A stretch of DNA of 64,000 nucleotides from Lagopus muta (Eukaryota > Chordata > Aves > Galliformes > Phasianidae). The notes under the pieces are model-generated. The model did not search any database, was not told where the DNA came from, and saw only the letters and a list, made by a program, of their open reading frames with translations. Positions 46,305 to 59,700 of the stretch are shown here, piece after piece (position 1 is the first letter of the stretch; each line of letters opens with the position of its first letter). Where the stretch lies: contig NC_064437.1 in assembly GCF_023343835.1 (NCBI RefSeq), forward strand, positions 14,806,501 to 14,870,500. Reading direction: 5' to 3'. A program made the position numbers and the translations under genes.

Positions 46305-48437
46305 ATGATCACGCTAACAGAACTCAAATTCTTAGCAGATGCTCAGTCATCCTACCACATACTAAAACCATGGTGGGATGTCTTCTGGTATTACCTCACC
46401 ATGATAATGCTGCTAGTTGCTGTGCTTGCTGGAGCACTCCAGCTTACTCAAACCAGAGTGTTGTGTTGTCTTCCTTGCAAGCTAGAATTTGACAATCATT
46501 GTGCCGTGCCTTGGGATTTAATTAAAACCAACCTTAACATGTCTGCTAGCTCTACTGCACAGATAATCATCCCACTTAAAATCCAGAATGATCTCCATCG
46601 GCAGCAGTATTCCTATATCGATGCAGTATGTTATGAGAGACAGCTTCATTGGTTTGCCAAATTTTTTCCGTACCTAGTGCTTCTGCATACCTTTATTTTT
46701 GCAGCTTGCAGTAATTTCTGGCTTTACTATCCTAGTACAAGTTCCAGGCTTGAGCACTTTGTAGCAATTCTTCAGAAGTGTTTTGATTCTCCATGGACAA
46801 CGCGTGCCCTCTCAGAAACAGTTGCTGAGCAGTCTGTGAGGAAGTTGCCAGTTGCCAAATCAAAAGCAGTGATTTCATCGCCTGGGAGTTCAGTAGATGT
46901 AGGTGCCAGCAGACAGTCCCTGCCATATACACAACCTGGCTTGGAAACAACCGGAAGAGAAACTTCTTCAAGTGTTCTTGACAAAAAAGAAGGAGAACAG
47001 GCTAAAGCTATATTTGAAAAAGTGAAGAAATTCAGAGTGCACGTTGAAGAGAAGGATGTCATATACAGAGTGTATATGAAACAGATCATAGTCAAAGTCA
47101 TTGTGTTTGTAATAATAATAATTTATGTTCCCTATTATTTATCCTTTATTAAACTTGAAATTGATTGCATAGTTAATGTACAAGCCTTTACAGGCTACAA
47201 AAGGTACCAGTGTGTTTATTCGCTAGCAGAAATTTTTAAAGTTTTGGCTTCATTTTATGTTGTTTTGGTGATCTTCTATGGCTTAACTTGTACATATAGC
47301 TTGTGGTGGATGTTGAGAAGCTCACTTAAGCAATATTCTTTTGAGAAGTTGAGAGAGAAGAGTAACTATAGCGATATACCTGATGTAAAGAATGACTTTG
47401 CATTTATTCTCCACTTGGCAGACCAGTATGATCCTCTTTATTCCCAACGATTTTCAATATTCTTGTCTGATTTGAGTGAAAACAAACTGAAACAGATCAA
47501 TCTGAACAATGAATGGTCAGTGGAAAAACTGAAAAATAAGCTAGTAAGAAATTCCCAGGACAAGGTTGAACTGCACCTTTTCATGTTAAGCGGTCTTCCA
47601 GACAGTGTCTTTGAACTGACAGAAATAGAAGTCCTAAGCTTGGAACTCATTCCTGAAGCGAAGCTTCCTTCAGCTGTGACCCAGCTAGTCAATCTCAAAG
47701 ATCTCAATGTTTATCATTCATCAATAACTATGGATTTTCCAGCAGTGAGCTTTTTAGAAGAAAATCTGAAAACGTTGCGTCTGAAATCTAGTGAGATGGG
47801 AAGAATTCCGTTTTGGGTGTTTCATCTGAAAAACCTCAAAGAATTGTGCTTAACAGGATACTTCATGCTTGATCATCACAACTCCATTTACAATGAAAGC
47901 TTTCAGGGGCTAAAAAATCTAAGATCAATTCACTTAAAAAACAACCTTTCTCGCATACCTCAAGTGGTTACAGATCTGCCTTCTTTGCAACACTTATCTA
48001 TCAACAACGAGGGGAATAAACTCATAGTGCTAAACAACTTGAAGAAGCTTGTGAATTTGAGAACCTTGGAATTAATCTGCTGTGATCTGGAGCGCATTCC
48101 TCATTCCATTTTTACCCTAAACAACTTGCATGAAATTGACTTAAGAGAAAATAATCTCAGAACTGTGGAAGAAATCATTAGCTTTCAACACCTTAAGAAC
48201 TTGTCTTGCTTAAAGTTGTGGCACAACAGTATTTCATATATCCCAGTGCAAATTGGTGCGTTATCAAACCTGGAACAATTGTATCTAAACTACAATAATA
48301 TTAAAGATGTTCCATTGCAGCTGTTTCTTTGCAAAAAGTTACAATATTTGGATCTTAGCTATAATAAGCTAACCTCCATCCCTGAAGAAATCGGTTATCT
48401 GAGCAACTTACAGTACTTGGCTTTGACTAAAAACCAT
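46305..48437 (+). CDS. LRRC8B: LRRC8B coding exon 1 of 2 (residues 1-711)
   Basis: 711 codons holding the complete channel domain and most leucine-rich repeats, ending in ...YLALTKNH at donor GTAAGT (48438). The exon itself probably begins at 46279 after CTACCAG. Translation past 48437 into VSRTLNYL is intronic read-through, and the homology stops exactly at the splice site. Confidence 0.96.
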
Positions 48438-49715
48438 GTAAGTAGAACTTTGAATTACTTAAAGTATTTTTTAAATTATATATTGACTTTGCATTCCTTC
48501 TGTGGTAGTTTCTGATTGAAAGTGCTTTTTTGGTGTACATGGTTAAAATAAACCCAGTGAAGATAAAAGTAAGTGGTAATTGTCCGATTGCAAGAACTTT
48601 GTGGTGTCATCAAAGCTTGTTTAATACTGAATAAGTACCACTCTGGTCTTGTAGTGGCTTAAGGACTCTGATCCATAACTCAGGATAGTACCAGGTAGAT
48701 GCTAAAATGTGCCTGCTGTTCTTTACAGTTGTCTATTCTGTGTAGCATTTTAATGGAAATTGGCAGTGTGACATTTTTACATTGTTTTGTCACAGTGAAA
48801 GCTTGGCAAATCAACAGCTGGTTTATGAGCAGCACAGCTGCCTGGCTGGGATGGGGGAAATAATTATGCCTAGTAACATCATCAGCAATGCTAAGCTGAC
48901 TGGCTCATTATTGTAGGGTCCAAGTTTGACTTAAGACTTCTCTTCAAGTTTAGAACTGTTTTCACTGGTGAGATTGGTTTTAGATGTTAATATCAATAAC
49001 ATGGATTGGGACTAATTACCACTATGCTGTGTGGTTAACTGCTTCTACAGGCTTCACAACACTGGAGCTGCTAATGTCTCTCCACAGAATCTGCTTCATT
49101 AAATGATTCTTAGGAAATAGTGGTCTGTTTATTCACCCCTGCCACCTGCATGCATTTGTACACACTTGAGTGTGCACACATGTATGTGCTCTCCCCTGCT
49201 GTGCTTCTGTTTTGACTTCTGCCAGTAGCTAAGCATCTTCACAACAAAGCAGGTACATGAAAACACTGAGGTGTTCTCAGGAACTTTCTCACTTAATGAT
49301 AAAAACATTACATATTCCTTTCTGTATCCTTCCACAAACAAAGTGCTTGCTTACCCTAGAACAAAATTGGGTAATATGAGAATGTGCAGCAGCGTTAACA
49401 AATTTTAATGTATATTATTTTTCTCTTCTCTCTTCTTTCTAGATTGAAATGTTGCCTGATAGACTGTTCCAGTGCAAAAAGCTGCAATTTCTTCTTCTAG
49501 GAAATAACAGTCTGATGAATTTATCCCCTCTTGTGGGCCAGCTACTGAATCTTGTTCACTTAGAGCTCATTGGAAACTATCTTGAATCGCTTCCCGCTGA
49601 ACTGGAAGAATGTCAGTTCCTAAAACGGAATAGTCTAATTGTAGAAGAAAGGTTGTTAAAAACGCTTCCACCTCGTGTAAGAGATCGCTTGCAGACCAGC
49701 TCAGATAAGTGCTAA
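46305..49715 (+). CDS. LRRC8B: Volume-regulated anion channel subunit LRRC8B, two coding exons, 801 aa
   Basis: LRRC8B is an accessory subunit of the plasma-membrane VRAC/VSOAC channels, which release chloride and small organic osmolytes on cell swelling. It assembles with the obligatory subunit LRRC8A. The joined exons give 801 residues (human 803), closely matching mammalian LRRC8B from MITLTELK to LQTSSDKC. Four membrane segments lie near residues 25-46, 119-139, 261-281 and 311-331. Extracellular-loop cysteines are at 54, 55, 58, 66 and 109 and at 288 and 303, with an N-glycosylation sequon at Asn78. A cytosolic linker with SSVLDKKEGEQAKAIFEKVK precedes TM3. Leucine-rich repeats fill residues 400 to about 790. 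The start is the ATG at 46305, which has G at -3. The open frame upstream of it is intronic. Confidence 0.97.
48438..49442 (+). other. LRRC8B: LRRC8B coding intron, about 1.0 kb
   Basis: Phase-0 intron inside the leucine-rich repeat region, bounded by GTAAGT and TTCTTTCTAG. Nothing else recognised in it. Confidence 0.9.
49443..49715 (+). CDS. LRRC8B: LRRC8B terminal coding exon (residues 712-801)
   Basis: Ninety codons plus TAA, IEMLPDRLFQCKKLQF... to ...SSDKC, containing the last leucine-rich repeats and the C-terminal cap. It starts after the acceptor TTTCTAG at 49442. The match to the mammalian C-terminus (LRRNSL-like KRN.LIVEE, LQT...DKC) is clear. Confidence 0.96.
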   Translation: MEMLPDRLFQCKKLQFLLLGNNSLMNLSPLVGQLLNLVHLELIGNYLESLPAELEECQFLKRNSLIVEERLLKTLPPRVRDRLQTSSDKC

Positions 49716-50840
49716 GCTTGAACTAAAACTCAGCATCAGTGCATCCTGTAAGCCTTCTTGCTTAATACTCTCTAAAGATCTGTATAGATGGAGAGAATAG
49801 CAGTTTACGGATTAGTCTTAAATGCATTGAACAGAGTTGATTGTATTGGGAAAGAAAAACATACTTAAACGAAAAATACAGCCTTTGACAGGTAATCAGA
49901 TGTTTAGAAAATCTGAAATATGAATTGCTGGTTGGATTCTACTGGTTGAAATAATCTGGTTAAATGCTAATGTATTGGAATGGAAGAGTTGATTGCCTGG
50001 CTATTATGAGTTTGTATATACTTTCTTTCCTATGAGGAAACTTTTTGCTGTTGGTAGTGATAATTTTAAACAGTTTCATCTCCTGCCATGCGAGGCCTAA
50101 GAACTATCTGGAATTAGTTTCTAAATGCAAAGTCTTCACTAACTTAGAATGCTAAATAAATTTAAACTTTTGGAGCAGTTCAATTGCATGGGACATACTG
50201 AGAATCTTTTTCACGGTACCTTAATTTTTGGAAGTTTTTGACAAGTACTGAGTGTTAATGCTATAATTGTGGAAGATGCTATTTAAATCTTCCTAGTAAA
50301 GCCAGTTGGGCAACAATACCTGAAACCACTTTCAATATTTTGTCTTAAAGATAGTAAGTACAAAATAAAACATTGCCTAGAAATTTGGACGAATCAGGAC
50401 AATCTAGAGTAAGTGTTGTGCATGTGTACTAATCAGATTTTACAGTACTGATCATAAAGTTGGCAAACAGCACAAAATTATAAAGTTGTCTTCTGTATGT
50501 TGTGAGCATCCCAAGTGTTAAGTGTAATGTATGTTGCAATTTAATATTTTTCAATAGCCTCTCATTTACTGACTGCCTCAATGTTTCTTCTCCATGCCCA
50601 GTTATGATATTTTAGTGGCTGGGAAGAGAATGAAAGAGGTTTAAGACTGAAAGACACAGTTAGAACATACCAAATAAATCGCATACTTAATAAGTACTTG
50701 AGAAGGAAAAATAAGAATTATAAGCCTTGTCTCTTCTAGGAATGGAATAACTTCATAAATTACAGTGATGAAATGAGTTCATATGCCATCCTTAATACTT
50801 CCAACACTGGATGGAAATAAAATGGCTCCTGACTTCATTC
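49716..50840 (+). other. LRRC8B: LRRC8B 3' UTR (shortest supported form)
   Basis: AT-rich untranslated sequence with several AATAAA hexamers (near 50155, 50365 and 50671). The last one, at 50816, has the best downstream context. Longer forms ending further right, for example near the A/T-rich AATAAA at about 52458, cannot be excluded. Confidence 0.5.
50816..50821 (+). terminator. LRRC8B: LRRC8B polyadenylation signal
   Basis: AATAAA followed within 30-55 bases by a GT-rich element (CTGCTGTGCACTGTTTTATT and GTGTTTGG). About 105 bases on there is a strong G-rich tract of the kind reported to pause polymerase II downstream of poly(A) sites. The call rests on motifs only. Confidence 0.55.
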
Positions 50841-50924
50841 ATTCTTCTGCTGTGCACTGTTTTATTGTGTTTGGAGACTTAACTCTGGAGACATCATGTT
50901 CACTTTGAAAGTTCTCCCTCTGGT

Positions 50925-50950
50925 GGGGGTGTTGGGGGGGGAGGGGAGGG
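50925..50950 (+). promoter_or_regulatory. G-rich tract downstream of the LRRC8B poly(A) signal
   Basis: Four G runs of 5, 8, 4 and 3 bases with loops of 4, 1 and 1, able to form a G-quadruplex. It includes GGGGGAGGGGAGGG, which resembles MAZ-type pause elements. Confidence 0.55.
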
Positions 50951-53112
50951 AGAAGTATGCTTTCCCAAACCCTTAGACTTGAAAACTTCTTTGTAGTATC
51001 TTGAAGTTCTTGAAAACATAATCTGCTACAGTGAAATTGATAAGGTAAACTGTGCTCTTAACTACTGCGTTTTCATCAAGTGTGCTAACTATGCATTCTA
51101 GTTTGTAAATGTAAGAAATCACAGATAAGCCAGTTCTAGTACTAGGGTGCTTCAAGTCATCTCTTCCCATTTCAGTGTCACATGGAGAATAAGGTCTGTT
51201 TTGAAAATAGAAGCAAATCTGATCAGTGTGAAAGCAGGAGATATCTCTATAGTAGCAGTGCAAGAGGTATGTTTATTCACTGTACTGATGGTGTTCCAAA
51301 GACTTCTGTAGATAGAACACTTTTTTTCTCAGGGAGCCAATGCGTTGTAACTTATATTTTATGTAGTTCTAGAAATGTTTAGTGTAAGCTGATTAACTGT
51401 ATTCATGTGCAGATCAGTACAGCTGGAGTAATCTTTCATAGCATCCATATGCAGCTTTCTCAAACTACTTACATCTGATTTTGAGTTGCATAATAGTTCA
51501 TAGGTATTGATGTGGTTTGCAAACAGCCAGTTGTGCTGGTCATGGTAAAAATATGATTAAAATGCAGTACACTGATATGCACCCCTGTGGCTGGAGTTTT
51601 GTTAATAATTGCAGTGGATCCCTGTCAGGACTTTGTAACTTAACACTGGAGAATGCTTCGTGGCAGAATTTGACACACAAGGCTTGCAGCCGAGTAATTT
51701 AAAAGAAAAAAAGATTAAGCAAGTGTTTTCTTTAAGGCTTTTTTGAAATGAGAAAGCTGTGTTGAAAGTTAAATAGGTGTGCATATGGCTTTGTCCAGTA
51801 CCTTCAACTTTTTAGTAGAGGATCTGTCCCCTTTATCAACACAACAGACAGATGAATGATGATATCTGTGTGCATTTCTATTTCACTATGACAAAACTAG
51901 CGTAAGCTTTGAATGGTACTTCATTTCTAAACTGCATAACCTCCAGTCCTTTGAACCAGTAAGAAATGCATGAGTATGCACTTGTTTTACAGTTCTAAGT
52001 TGCATTTTTTTGTTCAGGATTATTTTTTCAATCTGAGCCACTTCAAGAGGATTGGATTTTTTTTACTGTATGCTTGAGTGTTCACAAGACATCCAGAGAA
52101 AGGCCAGAGTTTAATGGCTAGAATCTCCAGCCTTGTTTTCAATCCGCAGTGTGCCTTTATTACCCATTTTGTACCATTAAGCACAATTCTAGTGCTTAGA
52201 AATGGAGATAAAAACAACTCTAAATTTCATACACTTATTTCAATCATGACCTTAATATTTAATATTTCTTCAAACTGAGGAGGTTTTCAGGGAATCAGTA
52301 TAAATACACTATCATAAGCTTTGTACAACAAGCAGTGCTGGCATTTAGTCTTTGTATTTAGTAATTGCTTTCAATCAAAAGTTTTTCAAGTTGTTTCAGT
52401 GTTGTGTTGACCCTTGTATTGTGATCTTCCGTATCTTGAATGCTTTTTTTAAAAAAATAAATTTTTTTGCATTACAATTCTATGAACTGTTTTTTATTTC
52501 CCATGTGGTATTGAATATGAAGCTCAGAAAATCTGCTTCCAGCTATCTATATGCTAGCAGGTGTGTCTTCAGGAGAGCAGCAGTGGAAAATGAACACTGT
52601 GCTCCATTTCAAAGGGATGTTCTCATGTTCTGGGCTTGGAGGAGAAGCTCCTAGAAACAAGTTTGCATCTTAATAGTTCTGCAAACTACAGGTCTTCCAC
52701 TTCAGTTCTTAGGAGCTGAGTAAAAGTGGAATGCAGCTTGGAACTGTACTGAGAGATGTGGGGAAAGCGATGATTCTCTTCCCAGCTTGTCCTTTGTGGC
52801 TGTCACACAGTTAAACTGCTAAAAATAATGCTGTTTGTCTTAAGTCATGCATGTATTTCAAGTGCTGATTATACTGTGAGCTTGAGAATCTCATTTCTCT
52901 TGCCTAATAGTTTTCTTTGTGGGAAACTGTTTTTTCTCTTTTTTGAACAGAAGGAAAAAAAAATTGTTGTGCAAATATTACTTGTTCAAGAGCTGATTTT
53001 TGGATCTCTTAAAACAAAAACCTTCCTTGTCAATTTTACAGTACTGTCTCTTGGTGATGAAATTAAATACCTGGATCTGTAGAAGCCTGGAACAACAGCT
53101 TAAATGAGATTC

Positions 53113-53208
53113 ATTGCCTTACTTTACTAACATTACCAATGGATTTTCTATGAGCTGGTAAAAAACAACAACAAAAAGAAAAATGTAATGTTAGTAAAGT
53201 AAGGCAAT
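53113..53208. repeat. Perfect 24-bp inverted repeat with 48-base loop
   Basis: The arm at 53113-53136 (starting ATTGCCTTACTTTACT) is exactly reverse-complementary to 53185-53208 (ending AAAGTAAGGCAAT). No transposon ends or target-site duplications were identified. Confidence 0.95.
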
Positions 53209-53676
53209 CAATCAAATCAAAGATTAATTCTCATGAAGTCAGATTATTGTATTTCTAATGACTTTTTTGCAAGTGCATTTACATCATGCTGACAGACTTC
53301 ATTGGTATTTCTGCACTGACTTTCCATCTTTTGAATGTGAGCTGAAGTTCTCTCTGTGATCCTTTCTAAGTGAATCTTTCCCTCTTCACTTTCTATCTCA
53401 ATAAATGCTGGGGACATAGAAAACAATATAAGAGCAGCTGAAGTATATTCTAGTACTAATATGGCCCAAAATCCTGAGAGCAGAAGGCAGTGTGCGCAAT
53501 CCTGTACTTTATATCAAGGATTTCATGGAACTCTGGATGTTTCTGTAGATCAGTAATTGACTAAGCTGTTGCCTTATCTAGCCTTGTTGGGCGAGTCCTT
53601 TGAATGCCACAGTATGTTTTACTCAACCTGGTGTTGAGCTCTATGCTATCCTGATATCCTGTGCGCCCTGTGGGGG

Positions 53677-53678
<2 letters not shown>

Positions 53679-53741
<63 letters not shown>
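53679..53741. repeat. (AT)n microsatellite, about 31 units
   Basis: Pure AT dinucleotide tract of 63 bases, likely length-polymorphic and able to extrude a cruciform. Confidence 0.95.
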
Positions 53742-53744
<3 letters not shown>

Positions 53745-56700
53745 GAGAACTAAGGTACAAAAATGATCCCATTTTCTCACAGCAATAAACTAAGGCAATT
53801 CCAGCTCTGCACATTGGTTGCTCTGTGTATGTGTATCGTATCTAAAGAGACACAGTGAAAAGATTTGCAAGTTTTTGAAGCTAGCATCAAACTAGTTGCA
53901 ATCTGACTGTTACTGCAGCATGCTATTTAATTCCTAGAGGAGACAATTGGCAATAGCTTGTGTGTCTCAGAAAGTGACTTTCAGTTGAGCTGCAGAAACT
54001 GCAGCTTGCTTGCTGTCATGATGGAGTTGATAGCTAATGCAGACTGGCGACAGAGGAGAAATGGTACTTAACTGATTGGAAAAACTAAGTCCTACTGCAG
54101 TGCTGTCTGCTTGTAGGATATGGTAATGTCACTAGAATTCCTGTCTGAAGACGTCACCAGCCTGGCATTACATGAGGAGTTCATCTCCTTTCTCTGCTGC
54201 CAAGACATATAGGTGATGGAGGGGCAGTAGCAGATCACTCTGGGGCTAGATTGGCCTCTGAAGGGGCTTAGACATTAACTCAATTTAGTGTGTTTAGTAA
54301 ATGAAGTGTTACATTTGTCTTCCTGCTTCCTTATGTTCTTCCATTTATGTGAATATATCTGTTCTTTGTCCAACCTCTAATAACTCAATCTATTTTTATC
54401 ACATTTGTACATTAGTGTTCTCTTTGCTAAGCAGGAGCTGGCTAAAAGGCTTTCAAATGAATGGTCTCTACATACAAACCCCAAGGAATCTAATGCTTTA
54501 GGAAGAAAAAACTGAATTTTAACTCTTGAAGTCATGGCAAGGAAGATTAAAAATCAATCAGTCTTCTCCTGTGAAAGGAAGAAGGACTAGTTTTTCAGAG
54601 TAATGGGGAGGTATCTTGGAAGAATTGTAGTCAGTATCTGCTGCCCAGCAAAGCTATTGGGATCTGACTGGGAAGTATTACTTGCTGGTAGGTGGTTATG
54701 ATGTGTATGGTGCTTCATACAGTGAGGCATTAGTCTAAAGCACTTGTGGGCATGCTATTAAAAAGCCCAGGTGAATGTATTACTTAATATTGCTTTAGAA
54801 AATGCTACTGTATATCATATAACTGATACTTCTGCTGTTTATAAGACTTACATATAAATATTCCTTCATGAAATAAATTTCCCTTCTCTTTCTCATTCAT
54901 GCATATCTCCAAGTTGCAGAACAAGTGCTGTTGTCAAAATGCTTTGCAAAGCAGCTAACATCATTAGTATTTGAAAAGCATGCAAGGATGAATACTAATT
55001 ATAGTGGAGGGAATGCCAGTCACTGCATTCTCAATAATGACAACACGATATTTAATTTGCTAGTTTTCTGCCTCTTTAGCAAGTTGAATTATCTTGGTGC
55101 AGTCTGACAAGTACCAAAGTTTATAGGAGAAAGGGATAACTAACAAGAGCCTTCTCTTATGATGGATACTTAGGGTACAACTTTGCACTTGCTTGCCAAG
55201 AAATTATCCTTTGTGGCTGCTTCTTATAGTACTTTTTTCCAATCAAGTAGCAATAATTTCTGTAGGTGAGCTACAATACAGATATGGATACTTATATACC
55301 TATAAGTATCAAATCCAGATCTAATATTAAATGTGTCTGGGGCACAGTTCTTACAGTAAATATGCTCTTCTATCTTAGTGAACCTCAAAATAGTAATTGA
55401 ATGGAAAGTGAAAGCATAAAAGATGTTTAAAACTTGTCGAGAATTTACAAGTAACATGCCTTGAAATAATCTTATTGGGTGGCAGGCATGCTCAGTTACT
55501 TTGGCTATGGGGTTCCCTGAAAATTTAGAAGTAGGAGGGAAACTAATGAAACCAGCTGCAGTAGCTGGTTGTAAGACATCACATCTGTATTCCTGAATCA
55601 GTTCCTTATTCTACTGGTGAGGGACACTGCTGGTTTTTATTCAAAGCAGTCTGTCTTTTTATAGGAAACTCATGAAGGAATGTAGGGCTGTTCAAGGATT
55701 GATTCTGTGTGGTGTTGAGTTTCTGAGTAACTGTTCATGCAAATGTGCTCGACTCCCACCCGAAGCCTGTGGGAGTAAAAACTGAGGCTTTTAAGTTAAG
55801 CTCTCAAGTAAAGATTAATAGTCAATAAGTGGTACTTAAGATATTTTTATGAAAAGCTTTGCATGTTTTATGTTGCCCTGCACTTAGTTCATAATATATC
55901 AACAGCGTTTCTGTTGGAAATGCAGAACTGTCAGTGGGAAGCTGGAGCAGTGGGCAGATGGGGAAGATGGAAAAAGCACAGGAGCTGAGTCTTCAGTCAG
56001 CAGTGAAACGGCAAATTGTACATGACAAGCTCTCTTTTAAGGCTTCAGGCTTAATCAGTTAAGATCTGTCATCTACTTTCCTTAGAGTATTGCTCTAGTA
56101 CCTTGCAGGCTCAGGAAAACAGAACTAGAGCAGAGGGCTAGCCAGGGTTCAGGGATTTTCCTTCCCTGAAAGCTGTGTTCTCTTTTGTAGCGAAGTAACG
56201 ATGTCATGCTGCAGAAGTCTAGTATGCTTAATAAGGCTTTGAACTCCAAACTGCAATATCTCTTTTCAGAATTCTCTGTTTAGGGAAAACCTGCCTACAA
56301 GTTGATTTTAGCCCTGCCTTTTCTCAGTGATGGCTTATTCTTAAGTGAGTTTTAAATCTAGTGATAATTGCCATAGGACAAAGGAATCTCCTACAACATC
56401 TAAGTGATGCTGAAAGTAATCTGTTGTGTTTACCTAAACGTTGCATAGGTTTCTGTGCTGAAGGCAGGGAGGTGCTAATTGCTGTGGCTCCTGCATATGC
56501 CCAGCTGGTTATTACGGCCTGGTGTGCTGGAGAACTGCTTGTGTTGTAGGAAAGAAAGAGCTGGGAAGGGCGCAATAGGGCTGATTCTTTTTGTGGCAGT
56601 GCTAGTTCATGTGAGTTTTGATTGTTAGAATTATGTGCGTATCCAAGTGTAGAACACTGAGTATAAACTGAGAAGACTGGAAGATAAACTTAGTAATTAT

Positions 56701-59700
56701 CTAGAAATTCTTTGCTTCATGTTGAAGCTGGCAAAAGTGGTGGGGGGGAATACTGTTTGGAGGTGAAAGCTTTGGTTGTGGAACATAGGGAGTCCCTCCC
56801 TATATGAGCATTTACAGTTTCCATTCTTAGCATTGGTTTAGCTGAGAGCTGTAGTTTTGCCCTCTTCATAGAGTTAAACCAGTGGCTTCTTTAATAGATA
56901 CCTATGGGGAGGGGAGTAACATTTATCTTAATTCTTTTTCAGATAAAATATGCTAAAGAATCAGGAGGCTTTATTGTGAGGTGCAAGGGGCATGCATCCT
57001 GTGCAGCTGGTGACCTGATGCATTTGGAAATGCCAAGTAATGCCTTTGCCTTTTCCTCTCAAAATGCTACATGTGCTGAGAACATAGCGAGCTGAGAGAC
57101 AATGTGCTGAGTAGCCCTAATAAAAGGATTGCAGTTAAGTGCTTGCACTAATGTATAAGGTATGTGTGTGGTAATTTATTAAGAAGTAAAGATTAAAATA
57201 GTAAGAGCTCAGAAGTAATCTGCTATACCCAGAAAGTTGAAAGAAATGTTTACAGATACTACGTGCTCTTGCTTGTTGATGCTTTTCTACTTGCTTTATT
57301 TTTAAATCTCCTACGTAAGTAGCAGATGTTACTTAAATGCTGCATAAGGCATTTTACTGTAAAATTTCTTTTCTGCTTTATGCAGCTTAAGGCATACTTT
57401 ACTCTGTCTCCCTCTACTGGCTTTATCATATGACTGAATGGAATTTCAAGTATGGACAATCTCTTTAAAAAGAGTGTTTAAAACATTTTGGTACATTCAA
57501 TACAAATAATAATCGATGCCCTCTGAAGTTAGAATGTAAGCACACCTCATATTTCCAGTTGCTGCAGTATGGAGCAAAGATATGAAAGCTTGGAGTGGAA
57601 CCCTTATGAGGCACAGCAGCACCAGTTCATCTTCATGCAGGCAGTTAGCCAATGTGTGCAAAGCAAATAGCAAAAAGGGGAAAAAAATCTTTCTATTTGA
57701 GTGGCGATATATGCCTTTTCTTTGACTGGGTGTCTGAGAAGTTCTGATGCTTGTTAGTGCAAACTTAGAAGTAAATGGTTGATACTAAGGGGATCAGAGA
57801 TATTAAGCTCTATTGGAAAAGCTGTATTAAATATGTAAGCTTTTTTTTTTAAAGGGATGGGGAGCCCTTTTTCCATTAGCAAACAACTATCTTCAGTTCA
57901 GGAGGAACTAAAAATAGTTAATTTTCTTCTCACTTCATCTGTGTCGGAATTTTACTTGTAAGCATGTTCTACTTACCTTTTTCTTTCTGCTAGTATCTGC
58001 ATGGAGCAGTAGTCAGTATGCAGCTTGGCCATTTGGAGTATCTCCTTCCTAGTCCTTGAGTCACTTTCTTTAACTTTTTCCTGAAAATCTATTTTCTTCA
58101 TATGCCTTGAGTGGCTCTTCTCATAAGTACTTCATTTAATTTGGAGAAGTGGGAAATAAAACACTTACTTTGAAGCTATGGCTAAGACCTGAGTAACTTC
58201 CAAACGAATCAATTGTTTACTGTAGTTTTTATTACTTATCATGAATGTCCAGTGTAACATACTTTACATGATTTTCAAGCGATTGAGTAAGTAGTTCCAT
58301 TATGGAGAATAGATGACATTAAATAATCAAATATGTAAGCTACTGATGGCTGGTGTCTGTGTTCCATTTCCATCTGGAAAAATATTGCACCTAATGGGTT
58401 ATGTTAGGTAAGAAACAGAAGGTGGGTTGGCATGTATTGCTGCCTTCCTTATTTACAGGGAGTCACAATTGTCTACCCGTTTCATTTCTGTGTTTAGGAA
58501 AATTGTCTTAGTCCACTGATTTCAGGAAAGATGTCTTCCTTGACTAGTTCTTTCTAGTTCTTTCCAATCTGTGCACCACTGTCCTGTATTTAAATACGTT
58601 GGCACGTGTATAATGTAGACTGCATAGCAGCCCTGCTGGGGTCATTATTTCAGTTGGGGGTTTCTGTTCCATTGTGGGTATGTACAGTTGTGTGCATGCG
58701 GAAGGCAACTATTCTTATGTGCCAGCTGCAGTGAGATTTTTGTCTATCTATTCACAAACATTTCACTGTAACTGTGCCACCAGGTATCCCCAGACTAGTC
58801 ACTAGAGGTCAACATTATCATCTTCTAATAGAGAACTAAGTCTCACGTAATTAAAGGACTATCTCTTGCTTGTATCATGCTTCTAAATATTTGGTGTTCA
58901 TGATGAGATGCTGCTGATACTGCCATTATTCCAGGTTAAGAGAAGAAGACAAGACAGGAGTCAGTAGTTTCTCTCAGTGTAGGCTTTTAAAAGATACCAG
59001 GAAGAAGGGATTAAAAAAAAAACAGCTGAAGGTTTTTGCTAGTTGAGCCTGAGGTTACTTTTGGTGAGTGCTTTGGAACAGTGACAGAACCGACAGGGTA
59101 GAACAGTGAAAAAAGCCTTTATTCTGGGGCTATTAATATGTCAGAGTTGTGTGATTGTCCATCTAATATGTGTAGCCAGGGATTCCCATCTGTACAGTGC
59201 ATGCTTTATTAGCATCATAAGAACTCCTGGAAATCCCACGGATTTCTCTGATGCAGAAGGTGTTATCTTTACATTCTTTCTTTGAGATACATTTTAGAGT
59301 TTCTAACTTGGATAGGCATACAGACTCCTTAACTCTCTGGAAAAAAAAACAGTTCCATAAACAGATGAAGTTGAGAAAATTAAAACAGTGAAGAGTCCAG
59401 CACTGCATCACTTAACAGGAAGTTGAACGAAACAAGCCGAAGCTACAGATCAGTGTCCCCAAAGATTTCCTCATTGCTGGAGTATTTAAAAGTGACCTCC
59501 CTCTTACAGATTTGATGCTGTGTTCTCATCCTGAAGGCTTTCTTTTGGATAGCACACGTGCAGGATCTTTGCCCCCGATGTAGCCAGCTGCCTATTTTCT
59601 TGCAACTCAAATGAAATCAGTTTATCTGAGATTTGTTTTTGTAAAACTTGCTTGAAATTCACCAGAGCAGTAAGTGTTTAAGTTACTCATCGTGTTCTTT

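Noticed and set aside
48438-48515. LRRC8B frame continuing past residue 711
   Set aside because: A GTAAGT donor lies exactly where the homology stops. The rest of the protein resumes in the exon at 49443.
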